Shown: positions 17,098 through 26,540, counted from the first letter of the stretch. The stretch is DNA of 58,312 bases from Gloeobacter morelensis MG652769 (GCF_021018745.1 NZ_CP063846.1:114017-172328), one strand, 5' to 3'. Notes: generated by a model from the letters alone, not told the origin. Program-made: numbers and translations.

Positions 17098-19353
17098 ATG
17101 ATACCCATTTCATGGGCCTGGATCCGTCAGGCCCGTTTGACGCTGGTTGGGCCTCTTCAATACTCGTTCTTCGCGGCCCTGCTTTTTGCCTTGGCACCGG
17201 TGACACCCGGCCATGCCCAGTCCGTGTTATTTCGGGCCGACTCGGGCTCGACTGTAACGTACAGCGGCACCAACGGCGATTGGGCCGCCGACGCGCAGTT
17301 CAGCGGTGGCAATGCGGAGGATTTCGGCAATTTGTCGATCGCCAACACCGACAACGATCCTCTGTATGATACCGAACGGTGGGGGGCTTTTAGTTACAAC
17401 GTGCCTGTCGGAGACGGCTCAGTTCGACTGAAGCTGTATTTCTCGGAGAATTACCACAACGGCGCCGGGCAGCGCAAGTTCGCTGTCCGGGCCGAGGGCA
17501 AAACCCTCCTCGAAGAATTCGACGTATACGCCGCCGCTGGGGGCAAATACAAGGCGATCGGCCGTGAGTTCGACGTGCAGGTTACAGACGGAACGCTCAA
17601 CGTCGAATTTGTGGTGGGCTCCAAGTCCAACCCCTTTGTCAATGCCTTAGAAGTGGCCTCGAATTCCTCTTCTTCGGCAGTATCCGTGAGCCTCAAGGGA
17701 CTGCCGGGCGCTATCTCCGCCGGTGTGCCCATCAACGTCGAGGCCGTCGTCACGACGGCCTCGGCTTCCGCGGCCAAGGTCGTCTTCAAGCTGGACGGCA
17801 AAGAGGTCAAAACCGAAAACCAACCCGCCTACTGTCTAGGAGGGGGCAACGGCCCGTGCCTGGACTACTCCACTAAGGGCCTGTCGTCGGGCAGCCATAC
17901 CCTGGTGGCCACCGCAACGGTAGATGGCAAAACCTACAGTTCGCCCACTGCGAGCTTTACGATCGCCTCTTCCTCGGGTTCGACCGCGAAGTACCCGATT
18001 TCCTTTAGCGATAAGTACGTCGGTCCCAAGCGGGGAACCTCGGCGAGCGTAGATGCAGTACTCGATGCTATTGGCGCGCCGGGCAGACCAGGTAACGATG
18101 GGGCGACCTGGAGTACCGAAGTCTGGTCGACTAGCCAGGCAGGTGACGAATTCTCGCGCGAGATTATCGGGTTCTACCTGGCCAACGGAATCGAACCGAC
18201 AATCTCCTCCTCCAAGACGGTCAAGGTCCAGACCTATTCTGGGGTGACTTACGGCCCGAGTCTGAGCCCGCGCGACGGCATCGACAAAGACGCGGCCGAC
18301 AACAAACCGCTGCCGGACGAAGAAGACTGGCCACACCTGCGGGTGCCGACCGACTACTTCAAAGACGGCAACCCGATGCCTGAACCGTTTCTGCCCTACG
18401 TGGGCGAGGGGCAGGGCGGCTACTGGTACCACGTTGGCGACGAATCGCAGCCCCTGCGCGAAGTGTGGGACTCGCCTTTGTGCTACGGCGACGATAATGT
18501 CAAATTCAGCACGGTCAATGATGCCGACTCCTCAGTGAGCGGCACCCAGCCGATTCTGCAGATCAAATTCACCATCCCGCCAGACTACCAGCCGGTATTT
18601 CGCAACGACGGCGACAACCCGGCGATTATTGCCGGGCGCCAGGCGGACGGGCGCGGCGCCATGACGGAGATCTATCACGCTTCCGAGGGCACGGGCTCCT
18701 ACGCAGGCGATCTCGGCAGCTGCTACGACAACGGGACCAATACCTACCCCTACCCGCTGGAGGGGGCCAGCAACGCCGCTTCCAAGGAAAAATACGCGGC
18801 TAAGCTGATCACTCCGTCGGACGCCTCGCGGGTAGCCAAGGGTGAGATCAAGCACTTCGATCACCCGATCGGATTCGCTTCTTATAAGCACCTGCAGGCG
18901 GTCGTGCCCCCCAGCCAGAGCCGCGACAAAGGCATGGATTTCAAGAAAGGCGGCGACTGGGGCTGGTTGATGTACGGCTCCCGGGTGCGCCTGATGCTGA
19001 GCGATTCTGATATCGACGCCCTTACCTCCAATTTGATGGTGCGGGCCATGCTCAAAACCTATAACCGCCACGCCGGCGTGAAGATGGATGGCTCTGGCTT
19101 CGTGGGTCATCAGGTGCAGATGCGCGCTTCGCTTACCGAAGCGGATCTGGCACCCTTCGGTGGAGCCGCGGGGGTCAACGAAGAACTCGACAGAGTCTTC
19201 AAGGACAGCCGGGTCAAAGAAAACTGGGCGCTGGTAATCCCACCGATGTGGCCAACGCGCCTCGACGATCCGGCCAGTGATTCGGTCGCACTGCCGGACA
19301 AGGTGACCGACCTGCAAGAGTTCAAAGCGCGCAAACTCAAACGCGCTTCTTGA
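17098..19353 (+). CDS. Secreted malectin-like carbohydrate-binding protein
   Basis: A signal peptide (hydrophobic stretch at about 20-35, cleavage near PGHAQS) is followed by a malectin-like domain at about residues 42-190: early FRADSGS, then DPLYDTERWG and a VNALEV end, the order seen in malectins, which bind di- and oligosaccharides. An Ig-like domain (about 198-295) follows, then a region of about 450 residues I do not recognise that contains FDHPIGFASYKHLQ. It was probably made as cargo acting at the cell surface or outside. The 3' end is partly duplicated downstream (19403-19471). Confidence 0.72.
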   Translation: MIPISWAWIRQARLTLVGPLQYSFFAALLFALAPVTPGHAQSVLFRADSGSTVTYSGTNGDWAADAQFSGGNAEDFGNLSIANTDNDPLYDTERWGAFSYNVPVGDGSVRLKLYFSENYHNGAGQRKFAVRAEGKTLLEEFDVYAAAGGKYKAIGREFDVQVTDGTLNVEFVVGSKSNPFVNALEVASNSSSSAVSVSLKGLPGAISAGVPINVEAVVTTASASAAKVVFKLDGKEVKTENQPAYCLGGGNGPCLDYSTKGLSSGSHTLVATATVDGKTYSSPTASFTIASSSGSTAKYPISFSDKYVGPKRGTSASVDAVLDAIGAPGRPGNDGATWSTEVWSTSQAGDEFSREIIGFYLANGIEPTISSSKTVKVQTYSGVTYGPSLSPRDGIDKDAADNKPLPDEEDWPHLRVPTDYFKDGNPMPEPFLPYVGEGQGGYWYHVGDESQPLREVWDSPLCYGDDNVKFSTVNDADSSVSGTQPILQIKFTIPPDYQPVFRNDGDNPAIIAGRQADGRGAMTEIYHASEGTGSYAGDLGSCYDNGTNTYPYPLEGASNAASKEKYAAKLITPSDASRVAKGEIKHFDHPIGFASYKHLQAVVPPSQSRDKGMDFKKGGDWGWLMYGSRVRLMLSDSDIDALTSNLMVRAMLKTYNRHAGVKMDGSGFVGHQVQMRASLTEADLAPFGGAAGVNEELDRVFKDSRVKENWALVIPPMWPTRLDDPASDSVALPDKVTDLQEFKARKLKRAS

Positions 19354-19355
19354 GC

Positions 19356-19397
19356 CACAAGCCGAAGGCGACTGTCGGTTGTCGCCTTCGGCTTGTG
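19356..19397 (+). terminator. 17-bp perfect hairpin after the malectin gene
   Basis: Positions 19356-19372 and 19381-19397 are perfectly complementary (CACAAGCCGAAGGCGAC and its reverse complement) around an 8-base loop, starting 3 bases after the stop codon. There is no T-run, so it may act as an mRNA-stabilising or bidirectional structure. Confidence 0.6.
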
Positions 19398-19402
19398 CGA
19401 AA

Positions 19403-19471
19403 GGTCAACGAAGAACTCGACAGAGTCTTCAAAGACAGCCGGGTCAGGGAAAACTGAGCGCTAGTGATCCC
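19403..19471 (+). pseudogene. Duplicated fragment of the malectin gene 3' region
   Basis: About 69 bases here repeat 19173-19241 with a few substitutions, 230 bases apart, and read into a stop where the parent has Trp. It is a remnant of a partial tandem duplication or of a lost second copy. Confidence 0.8.
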
Positions 19472-19604
19472 GCCGCCACCAACACCCTGGCAGTTCCAAG
19501 ATAAATGTCTTCAATTTCTCCGTAATAAACCTGGCATGGGGAGCCCGGATTAGCCACCAAGCTCGGACTTGATCTTGGTGCGTACTTTAAGGAGGTCTAT
19601 TCAG

Positions 19605-20957
19605 ATGCGAAGGAGTTTGATTTGTGGTGTACTGCTTGTTGGGTCACTGACAGGCAATCCCACACTATACGCGCAAAGTGGGGTGTGTACTGGCGTGGGT
19701 AGCTCCCCAGGCGATCAGCAGGCCCGGGGTGTCGCTGCCGATAGTCAGGGCAATATCTATGTTGCTGGTAGTTTTACCGGGGCCGATTCAAATCTATTCG
19801 GCAAGCCAATCGAATCGAACGGTGGAGCGGACGCTTTTTTGGCGCGCTTCGCTGCAGGCTCGTGCACTCCCGACTGGCTAGTCACTTTTGGCGGCCGGGG
19901 GACCGACTACGGCCTGGACGTGGACGTTGATTCACGTACGGGCGAACCGGTGTTCGTGGGCACCGTGGCTGAAGGGGCAAAGCTGGGTACGTTCGAGGCG
20001 CCCAAAGGAGGAACGTTCGCCACACGCCTGGAGGCGCAGAGCGGCGAAACGGTATGGGTATGGTTCAGCGAGGGCGGCGGCGGCAACGAAGTCGCCCTCG
20101 ACAGTTCCGGCAACACCCACGTTGCACTCAACACCTCCGAGAATATCGAAATCGGTGGGGTGCGCTATACCTCCCAGGGCCGCGACGCCTACCTGGTCAA
20201 ACTCAGCCCAACCGGTGCGGTGCTCTGGTCGCGGCAGGTAGGAGGCCCCGGTGAAGAGCAGGGCCGCGGGATCGAAATTGCCCCAGACGGTGGGGCGCTG
20301 CTGGCTGGTTTTTTTGAACAGTCGCTCACCAATGGTCCATCCTTGACATCCAAAGGTGGCCAGGACGTCTTTTTAATCAAATACAGCCCTAGCGGGTCGA
20401 TTGCTTTCTCCCGCTCCTGGGGAAGCGACCAAGACGATACCGCCCGGGGAGTGGCAGCCGATAGCCAAGGAATCTACCTGGCTGGGACGTTTTTCGGTCG
20501 GCTCGATTTTGGCACCAGCCTGACTATCGAATCGGAAGGCGCCCAGGACGTGTTCGTCGGTGCGCTGGATCTTGCTGGCAATCCCAGATGGCTAAAGCGC
20601 ATTGGCGGAACATCGGCTGACGAAGGTGGCGAGGTGGAAGTAAGCGGCGGCGCCCTCTATGTTGCCGGGCAATATTCCGGGGGGCGCGCCGAATTTGCGC
20701 AGTTGGAATTACCCAAGGCGGAAGGTTCCTACGACTTGTTTACCGGAGCCTTAAATCCTGGCGACGGCGAAGCGCTCTGGGTGTATCAAAATTCCGCTTC
20801 GCGCGGCAACGAAATCAACTATGGCATCGCCCACGACCTGCCGGCTGACCGGGTGATCACCGTTGGTCATTACACCAAAAGTGGCGAGATAGGCGGCGTG
20901 GCGGTGGAAAACGCAGGCGGCCTCGACGCTTACCTGAGCGTCGTAAGCACTCCCTGA
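19605..20957 (+). CDS. Secreted SBBP-repeat beta-propeller-like protein
   Basis: The start ATG 19605 is preceded by AAGGAGG and opens a clear signal peptide (SLICGVLLVGSLTGN, ending near LYAQS); the in-frame TTG upstream lacks a ribosome site. The mature part has repeated units of the form GVAADSQGNIYVAGSF about every 50-60 residues, the pattern of SBBP (beta-propeller) repeats found in secreted bacterial proteins. No catalytic motif is visible. It lies between two malectin-domain genes. Confidence 0.75.
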   Translation: MRRSLICGVLLVGSLTGNPTLYAQSGVCTGVGSSPGDQQARGVAADSQGNIYVAGSFTGADSNLFGKPIESNGGADAFLARFAAGSCTPDWLVTFGGRGTDYGLDVDVDSRTGEPVFVGTVAEGAKLGTFEAPKGGTFATRLEAQSGETVWVWFSEGGGGNEVALDSSGNTHVALNTSENIEIGGVRYTSQGRDAYLVKLSPTGAVLWSRQVGGPGEEQGRGIEIAPDGGALLAGFFEQSLTNGPSLTSKGGQDVFLIKYSPSGSIAFSRSWGSDQDDTARGVAADSQGIYLAGTFFGRLDFGTSLTIESEGAQDVFVGALDLAGNPRWLKRIGGTSADEGGEVEVSGGALYVAGQYSGGRAEFAQLELPKAEGSYDLFTGALNPGDGEALWVYQNSASRGNEINYGIAHDLPADRVITVGHYTKSGEIGGVAVENAGGLDAYLSVVSTP

Positions 20958-20975
20958 CACACTGAGGAGAAATCT

Positions 20976-23021
20976 ATGCGATTCGCTTTGAGTTTAACAT
21001 TGAGCCTGCTGGGCCTGACATTGCCCGCCAGCGCCCAGGTCCTGCGCTACAACGTGGGTGGGGGGGTATACACCGACACCTCCGGCAACCGCTGGGAGGC
21101 TGACACGGTTTGCGGTGGGGCGGTTGGTACCTTTGCCAATCCCGCTATCAAGGATACAGAAAACGACCCCCTCTACTGGGACGAGAAGTGGGGCGATTAC
21201 ACCTGCTCGGTCCCGGCGAGCGGCCAAACCGAGGCGTGCATATCGCGCTCGGAGAACTATCTCAATAGCACTGGTCGCAAGCAAGATGTCTATTTCGAGG
21301 GCCAGAAGGTCGAAAGCGCCCTGGACGTGTTTGCACTGGTGGGCAAGAATACCGCCCTCACCAGGTGCTACACCGCGAACGTGACGGACGGCGCAGCAAC
21401 CGTCGAGATCCGAGGGGTAGGAGACACCTCGAAGAACGCCAGCTTCGGCAATGGCATCCTCAACGCCCTCAAAATCGAAGTCAAGGGCGGCTCCACCAGT
21501 AATGTGTCAGTGAGCCTGCAGGGCATAACCGACGGCCAGCAGTTCAAATCGACCGATAAACCGAAAATCGAAGCAAAAATTCTTGGCCAGCCTAAAGGGG
21601 CGGCGGTATCAGTGACTTTTGAGGGTGACGGCAAATTTATCAAAACTGAGAACTATTCGCCGTACTGTGCTGCCGGAGATAACAGCGGCCCGGAGGGTGG
21701 CTGTGCCGGGTACGATCTGTCCAAGCTGAGTACAGGTAGTCACACCATTCAGGCAAAGGCGACCGTGGATGGGAAGAGCTACTCTTCGGCGGTGATCGAT
21801 TTTTCAATTAGCTCTTCTACTTCTAGCGGCGGCATCTCGTCTTCGCTCTTTGAGTGGAGCTTTATCGATGCGGATCTGCCGACCGGTTCGAATGGCCGGT
21901 GGGGGTACGGGCAAACTGCCCAGGGTCTGTACGATATCGACAAAGACGGAGATCTGGACCTGTTTAGCGGCCGGGCCGCTTACACCGGTGGGGCGCTCTA
22001 CTGGTTCGAGTACCAGGGACCGGATACCTGGGTACGCCGGTCGATCGGTACCAACGGGGATGCCGGGGTTGGGGCGGCCGCCCACGACGTGGACGGTGAC
22101 GGGTGGGTGGATTTGATCACCGCCAAAAAGTGGTACAGAAATCCCCAGAGCCCCCGTTCCAGTTCCTCCTGGCCCACCTATACCTACGACGAGTCGGGAT
22201 TGGAAGACCACGATATCGTCGTGGCGGACGTCGATGGCGACGGCAAGAAGGACGTGGTCAGTGGCTACGCCAACAGCAAAGAGGATAACCAGAACCTGCG
22301 CTGGTACAAGATCCCTTCCGATCCCAAAGGGCCGTGGAGCAGCAAAACCGTGGGACGCATGTACCACGCCGCTTTTGCACCTAAAGGGGTAGCAGATCTC
22401 GACGGCGACGGTGACCTGGATATCGCCCGGGTGGACGGCTTCTACCGCAATAACGGTGGCGCCTCTTCCTGGACTTTTGTAGGCGGACTGGATTTTGGCC
22501 AGGACGGCTGCAAGTACGCATGGGGAGCCCGGGCGTGGATAGCCGATCTCGACAAAGACGGCAAGAACGATCTGATCCAGTCGGACGCCGAGTGCCACGG
22601 AGACACTGCAGGCAGCAACGGTGTGGCCGTCTTCTGGGGTTCGGGCGGGGGTAATTTTACCAAGCAGGTGCTCCCGCAGACAGACGGCGCAACCCGTGGA
22701 GCATTCCACAGCCTCGCGCTCGCGGATTTTGACGGCGACGGGGATCTCGATATTTTCTCTGGCGAGATGGAGGGCGCTGACGGCGAAGAGTTTGTCCTGG
22801 GTGAGAAGTTTGCCCGCTGGTGGATCTGGGAGAAAACGGGCACACGCAGTTTCGTCGAAAGGCAGATCCTCGACGCCAAACTGGGCGCTCATGAAACCGT
22901 CGTAGGCGATGTCGATGGCGACGGCGATCCGGACATTGTCAGCAAAGTCTGGAACGCACAAGAAGGTAATGCTGCCGGTGGCAACGGCCACGCGGTGCTG
23001 CTGAGAAATCAACGCAACTAA
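20976..23021 (+). CDS. Secreted malectin plus FG-GAP/VCBS repeat protein
   Basis: A signal peptide (LSLTLSLLGLTLPASAQV) is followed by a malectin-like domain similar in layout to the protein at 17098 (about residues 22-175), an Ig-like domain (about 178-280) and from about 300 a set of Ca-binding-type repeats such as DIDKDGDLDLF, DVDGDGKKDVV, DLDGDGDLDIA and DFDGDGDLDIF. These are FG-GAP/VCBS propeller blades. The shared malectin-Ig front with its neighbour indicates a common ancestor with different C-terminal modules. Probably a surface adhesin or glycan-binding protein. Confidence 0.78.
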   Translation: MRFALSLTLSLLGLTLPASAQVLRYNVGGGVYTDTSGNRWEADTVCGGAVGTFANPAIKDTENDPLYWDEKWGDYTCSVPASGQTEACISRSENYLNSTGRKQDVYFEGQKVESALDVFALVGKNTALTRCYTANVTDGAATVEIRGVGDTSKNASFGNGILNALKIEVKGGSTSNVSVSLQGITDGQQFKSTDKPKIEAKILGQPKGAAVSVTFEGDGKFIKTENYSPYCAAGDNSGPEGGCAGYDLSKLSTGSHTIQAKATVDGKSYSSAVIDFSISSSTSSGGISSSLFEWSFIDADLPTGSNGRWGYGQTAQGLYDIDKDGDLDLFSGRAAYTGGALYWFEYQGPDTWVRRSIGTNGDAGVGAAAHDVDGDGWVDLITAKKWYRNPQSPRSSSSWPTYTYDESGLEDHDIVVADVDGDGKKDVVSGYANSKEDNQNLRWYKIPSDPKGPWSSKTVGRMYHAAFAPKGVADLDGDGDLDIARVDGFYRNNGGASSWTFVGGLDFGQDGCKYAWGARAWIADLDKDGKNDLIQSDAECHGDTAGSNGVAVFWGSGGGNFTKQVLPQTDGATRGAFHSLALADFDGDGDLDIFSGEMEGADGEEFVLGEKFARWWIWEKTGTRSFVERQILDAKLGAHETVVGDVDGDGDPDIVSKVWNAQEGNAAGGNGHAVLLRNQRN

Positions 23022-23039
23022 TCAAAGGAGTAGAAAAAG

Positions 23040-23396
23040 ATGCAAAAATCACGTCGGCGTACAATTTTAGGTGCGAGTGCACTCGCAGTCGCTGGAGCTT
23101 CGCTTATAAACGGCAAAAGTGCACAGGCCATACCACCTGGGGCCATTCCCCGTGCAGGGTGGAGTATTGATCAAACCGGAACCCGTCACTGGGTCAGCGA
23201 GCAGTATTACGCTTCGCCTTGCATGAACGTTTTCTACGACGCTTCGATGTCGGTTTTGCAAGATACAATGTGTCTCGATGTAAACCAGATATACGTAGGT
23301 ACGTATTACATTGGCGACTTTATGTTCAACGACGTAACGTTCACCCTGACGGGTGACATGTCGTTCGTTGGTACCGGTACCGGAATTCTCAACTGA
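23040..23396 (+). CDS. Small exported protein with twin-arginine-like signal
   Basis: The N-terminus (SRRRTILGASALAVAGASL) resembles a twin-arginine export signal; the mature part is about 88 residues with two Cys and many Tyr/Thr, suggesting a small beta protein. No family recognised. An AAAGGAG site precedes the ATG. It is paired with the gene at 23409; a similarly organised pair lies at 32383-33456. Confidence 0.6.
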   Translation: MQKSRRRTILGASALAVAGASLINGKSAQAIPPGAIPRAGWSIDQTGTRHWVSEQYYASPCMNVFYDASMSVLQDTMCLDVNQIYVGTYYIGDFMFNDVTFTLTGDMSFVGTGTGILN

Positions 23397-23408
23397 CAGG
23401 AGCTTACA

Positions 23409-24011
23409 ATGTCGCACATGATCAAGAAAATTGCAGGATTGCTGGCAGTAGCTCTATCGATCTCGTCGGGAACGAGCCAGGCGCAATCAGATAGGCCGGG
23501 TATTGAAGTCGATTTGTTCGATGCCCGGCAGAGATACACAGGCACCGGCTATGTGAAGAAGGAATCTGACGGAGTTTTGTTGCTTGTGGATAGCACGGAG
23601 GTGGTGCTGGATACATTGATTTCTCTAGGAAAGACGGGAAATTTGTATCAAGGCACTCACTATTCTGGAGTGGTTCGCCTGTCGGACAGCTCTGCTCAAA
23701 CCCGTCCAGGCGGTAGTCTGTACGCTCAGTTTGTTCCAACCACCGAAGCTGAGCGCCTGGAGGTGCTCGGCAACGGCGCCTACCTGCGTGGAGCGTATTT
23801 CGAAGCGCTCGGATTCTACAGTAGTGCCCTGGAACTCGACACAGATAACCCCTGGTTGTTGAGTCGTCGCTCTTACGTGCTGGAAGCTCTGGGCAAGCAT
23901 GAAGAGGCAAAGGTGGATGCTCGTTCCAGTCTCTCCCAGTTCGCTCAACTGGGAGAACGAAGTGCAATCCTCAGAAGCCGGGCTCGATTGGAATCGCTCA
24001 AGCACCGCTAG
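23409..24011 (+). CDS. Exported protein with TPR-like C-terminus
   Basis: Signal peptide ending near SQAQS; the first mature 70 residues resemble the start of the protein at 32767 (shared pattern LLVDS, then a G-x-H-[YF]-[SA]-G motif). The C-terminal half reads as two TPR-like helical pairs (YFEALGFYSSALELD, KHEEAKVDARSSL). AGGAG lies upstream of the ATG. It probably acts with the small exported partner encoded just before it. Function unknown. Confidence 0.6.
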   Translation: MSHMIKKIAGLLAVALSISSGTSQAQSDRPGIEVDLFDARQRYTGTGYVKKESDGVLLLVDSTEVVLDTLISLGKTGNLYQGTHYSGVVRLSDSSAQTRPGGSLYAQFVPTTEAERLEVLGNGAYLRGAYFEALGFYSSALELDTDNPWLLSRRSYVLEALGKHEEAKVDARSSLSQFAQLGERSAILRSRARLESLKHR

Positions 24012-24020
24012 CTCTGGATC

Positions 24021-24049
24021 GACCCAGCAAACGTCTGGGTCCATTTTTT
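24021..24049 (+). terminator. Rho-independent terminator
   Basis: GACCCAG and CTGGGTC form a 7-bp stem with a 7-base loop, followed by CA and six T. It ends the secreted-cargo transcript 10 bases after the last stop codon. Confidence 0.85.
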
Positions 24050-24155
24050 ACGGATAATCCCTCCCGGAAGCCCCGGCATTAATGCCTAGGGAGGAAGGGA
24101 GGGTCCACAGATTTTGCATTTCGGATTCCATTTGTGAGTGAGTTATACTTAAGCT

Positions 24156-24611
24156 ATGACCCTGGTGCCGCGCAATTGGGAAGGCTTTGAGATGGAAGAC
24201 TCGCTGAATTTGCCCCGTGCCTTGCGCGAGGCGATTCTGCAAACAGCTCGGCGTTATGGGGTGGTTAAAATGGGAGGTACCCAGGAACCCTATCACCCCG
24301 ATTTGCGCGCTCACCGCTTGGGATTTCGCTCGATGATCGAGATGCACAATATTCCCCGCAACGAGTGCGATCACGGTCCTTCGATTCGGGTGGGTCCTGA
24401 TGGACAGCTTTGCGAAGTGTATCACGAAGTGGACGGGCAAAGAGGTGTGGTAACTGAACGTGCCCCAGCTTCGCAGCCCTCCGGCACACCGGATTGGGTA
24501 GTCGACTATTGCCACGTGCACAACTGGAAAGAGCCCAGGTGGAGCGGCGGAGCGTGGGTGGCCTGGCCGCCCCAGGGCTTCGGAGAGGTGCCCATACCCC
24601 GTCGTTTGTAA
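24156..24611 (+). CDS. Hypothetical protein
   Basis: This 151-residue protein has no recognisable motif; it is rich in Trp, Pro and His (VVDYCHVHNWKEPRW). A TATACT -10-like box at 24144-24149 lies only 6 bases before the ATG, so the message would be almost leaderless. Soluble and probably cytoplasmic. It converges on the S74 gene. Confidence 0.5.
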   Translation: MTLVPRNWEGFEMEDSLNLPRALREAILQTARRYGVVKMGGTQEPYHPDLRAHRLGFRSMIEMHNIPRNECDHGPSIRVGPDGQLCEVYHEVDGQRGVVTERAPASQPSGTPDWVVDYCHVHNWKEPRWSGGAWVAWPPQGFGEVPIPRRL

Positions 24612-24655
24612 ACGGGTGCGCGTCGCGATGGGCCTGAGGATAGCAAGCGAGCCAA

Positions 24656-25720
24656 TCACCGGGTGCGGGCAGGGGCGGGAGCGGAGCGCCGCGTGCGCCG
24701 AAGGGCTGCACCCAAATCGGCCAACACCACCGCCTGGCCAGCCAATTTCTTCTGCAGTTCGGCCACCAGGTTGCGCAACTGCGCGAGGCCCCGCTCTTTT
24801 TGCAGTACTTCGGCGTGCAAGCCCTTGATGGCGGCGAGCGCCACGCCCTGAGCGTCGGCGGTGTTGATGGTGCGCTCGTTGCCGCCGACTTTGAAGGCGG
24901 CGTGGAAATCCTGGGCGGTGGGGCCGATGTGGGGGGTTCGCTGTTTGTCGCCTTTCATCGTCCAGCCAGAGATTTCGACGATGCTCAATTTTTCGAGGAT
25001 GGTTCTGGGATTAATGGGGTGAAAGTTTTCTTTCTGGTTGCGATCGGAAGTGCAACTCCATCCGGCGCCACCCGAGTAGGTGCAGGAGCCGCCGCCCTCG
25101 GCTCCGCCGGTGAAGACGGCGGCGGAGCCGGAATCGCTGCTGCCGGCTACGCCTATAAACCCCGAACCCAGTACACCGGTGCCACCCTCTGCGTTATCCA
25201 CGAAAGTTGCTGTGCCGATCACACCGTTAAAATCACCTGTGGCTTCCACCCCGACGAACCCGCCGCTGGCGTTAACCCCGATCCGGTCGCCGCTGGCATC
25301 CACCCCGGTGAACCCGCCACGGGCGACGACCCCTGTGGCATCTTGCGAAGTGCCGTAGCCCGCGAGACCGTACCTTCCCCCTTGCCCCTCGACACCGATA
25401 CCGGCTGAGGACGAACCGTCGGAAGGCCCGAGGTTGACGCCCAGGACCGCAGGGGTGGAGTCGCGGACCGGTTGGAGGTTGTCGATCTGGAAACTCGCCG
25501 CTGCAGCCTGGCCCTTCTGGGTGGTCGTGAAAAGCGCGCGGTTGTCGGTCGCGCCAGAGAGGGTGGCAGGCGGAGCGAGTACCGTGCCGCGCGAGGGGCT
25601 TCGGGTTTCTAGTCCAGCGGCTTCAGGGACGGCCGTTTGGGCAAGCGCCTGGGAGGCGCAGCCAAGTAGGGCGGCCACACCCAACGACGAAATGGCAGAA
25701 ACGGTGCGTTTGGCATGCAT
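24656..25720 (-). CDS. Exported protein with Peptidase S74 (tail-fibre chaperone) domain
   Basis: A signal peptide (ISSLGVAALLGCASQALAQ) is followed by a repeat-rich middle (VGVEATGDFNGVIGTA-type units, about residues 95-205) like trimeric beta-helices. From about residue 228, SDRNQKENFHPI, IGPTAQDFHAAF and a C-terminal coiled coil match the S74 intramolecular chaperone, which trimerises and usually cleaves itself off phage tail spikes. A signal-bearing version is more likely a surface protein than a phage tail. No phage structural genes are nearby. Confidence 0.75.
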   Translation of the reverse strand: MHAKRTVSAISSLGVAALLGCASQALAQTAVPEAAGLETRSPSRGTVLAPPATLSGATDNRALFTTTQKGQAAAASFQIDNLQPVRDSTPAVLGVNLGPSDGSSSAGIGVEGQGGRYGLAGYGTSQDATGVVARGGFTGVDASGDRIGVNASGGFVGVEATGDFNGVIGTATFVDNAEGGTGVLGSGFIGVAGSSDSGSAAVFTGGAEGGGSCTYSGGAGWSCTSDRNQKENFHPINPRTILEKLSIVEISGWTMKGDKQRTPHIGPTAQDFHAAFKVGGNERTINTADAQGVALAAIKGLHAEVLQKERGLAQLRNLVAELQKKLAGQAVVLADLGAALRRTRRSAPAPARTR

Positions 25721-25900
25721 AATCTTTGCGCTCCTCGCAGTGGAAGTTTCTGCAAGAAAAATATTGCACCGGCCAGGCGAACGCTTGTAGCCCCGGGCAC
25801 ATTTTGCAAAGTGCAGCGGATTGCGATCCGGGCGTATCGGTGTTTTTGCGAAGCGCCTGCGCCTCCGCTGAGGACACAGGGGGTGTTTACCGGTGGATGC

Positions 25901-26118
25901 AGGATAGTCGAGGTGTACAGGGCAGATCGTTCGAGCCGCCCGGCGCCCGCTTCGGCCGAATTCCCGAGACCGGCGTAAGAGGCCCGCTTTGACGTCTAGC
26001 TGGGCTCAGTGAACATGTCGTGGCCCATCCCGCCGCAACTTTCTACATCAAGGGCAGCGGGAACTCGATGCTCGGGCTCGGGTGGATACCCGGGCGATTT
26101 GTGGTCGACGGCGAGAGG
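25901..26118 (+). pseudogene. umuD-like remnant
   Basis: Translating in pieces gives RIVEVYRADRSSRP, then after stops and a frame change LSEHVVAHPAATFYIKGSGN, which match the start and middle of UmuD proteins. The reading frame is broken at least twice. It sits in the 407-base stretch between the S74 gene and the regulator gene at 26128, where I see no intact gene. Confidence 0.6.
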
Positions 26119-26127
26119 CATTTCTAC

Positions 26128-26490
26128 TTAAAGTTGCAGGAGATCTTCTCGCTGAAGGCGCTCAAGCCGCACAACTTCGACTTGCCAACGCAGAACCAGA
26201 TTTCCCTCCAGGGCGCTCACCAGGTCCACTAAGGTCTGAAAAGTCGGGTTGCCCTGGGCATGCAGCACGCGCTGGACGTTCTTGCGCTGATTGTTGGGGT
26301 TGGCTGCTAGATCGCCTTTTTGATTACGCACAGCACAATAGCGCCGCACGAGTTCGGCCTCGTCGATATCCAGTTCCACCATCCGGGCCTTGAAACTTTG
26401 AGCAAGTTGTACGGGTTGCACAGACGCTAGCTTGAATTCCTGGTTGTCAACGATACAGCAGCAAAAACGTATTTGGAAGCCCCTGAACAA
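26128..26490 (-). CDS. XRE-like helix-turn-helix regulator
   Basis: The C-terminal two thirds (AELVRRYCAVRN, NQRKNVQRVLHAQGNPTFQT, LVDLVSALEGNLVLRW) have the helix order of XRE/Cro repressors, with an insertion between the scanning helices. The gene is divergent from the CRISPR effector, with only 134 bases between their likely starts, so it is placed to control that promoter and its own. An antitoxin-type regulator is an alternative. The true start may be a later Met. Confidence 0.55.
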   Translation of the reverse strand: MFRGFQIRFCCCIVDNQEFKLASVQPVQLAQSFKARMVELDIDEAELVRRYCAVRNQKGDLAANPNNQRKNVQRVLHAQGNPTFQTLVDLVSALEGNLVLRWQVEVVRLERLQREDLLQL

Positions 26491-26540
26491 TAATTTTATC
26501 GTCCTAGCGGGGCTTTTAAAGCCTTCCAGGAGAAAGGGTG

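Noticed and set aside
24656-25720. Prophage tail fibre
   Set aside because: No other phage genes, and the protein has an export signal.
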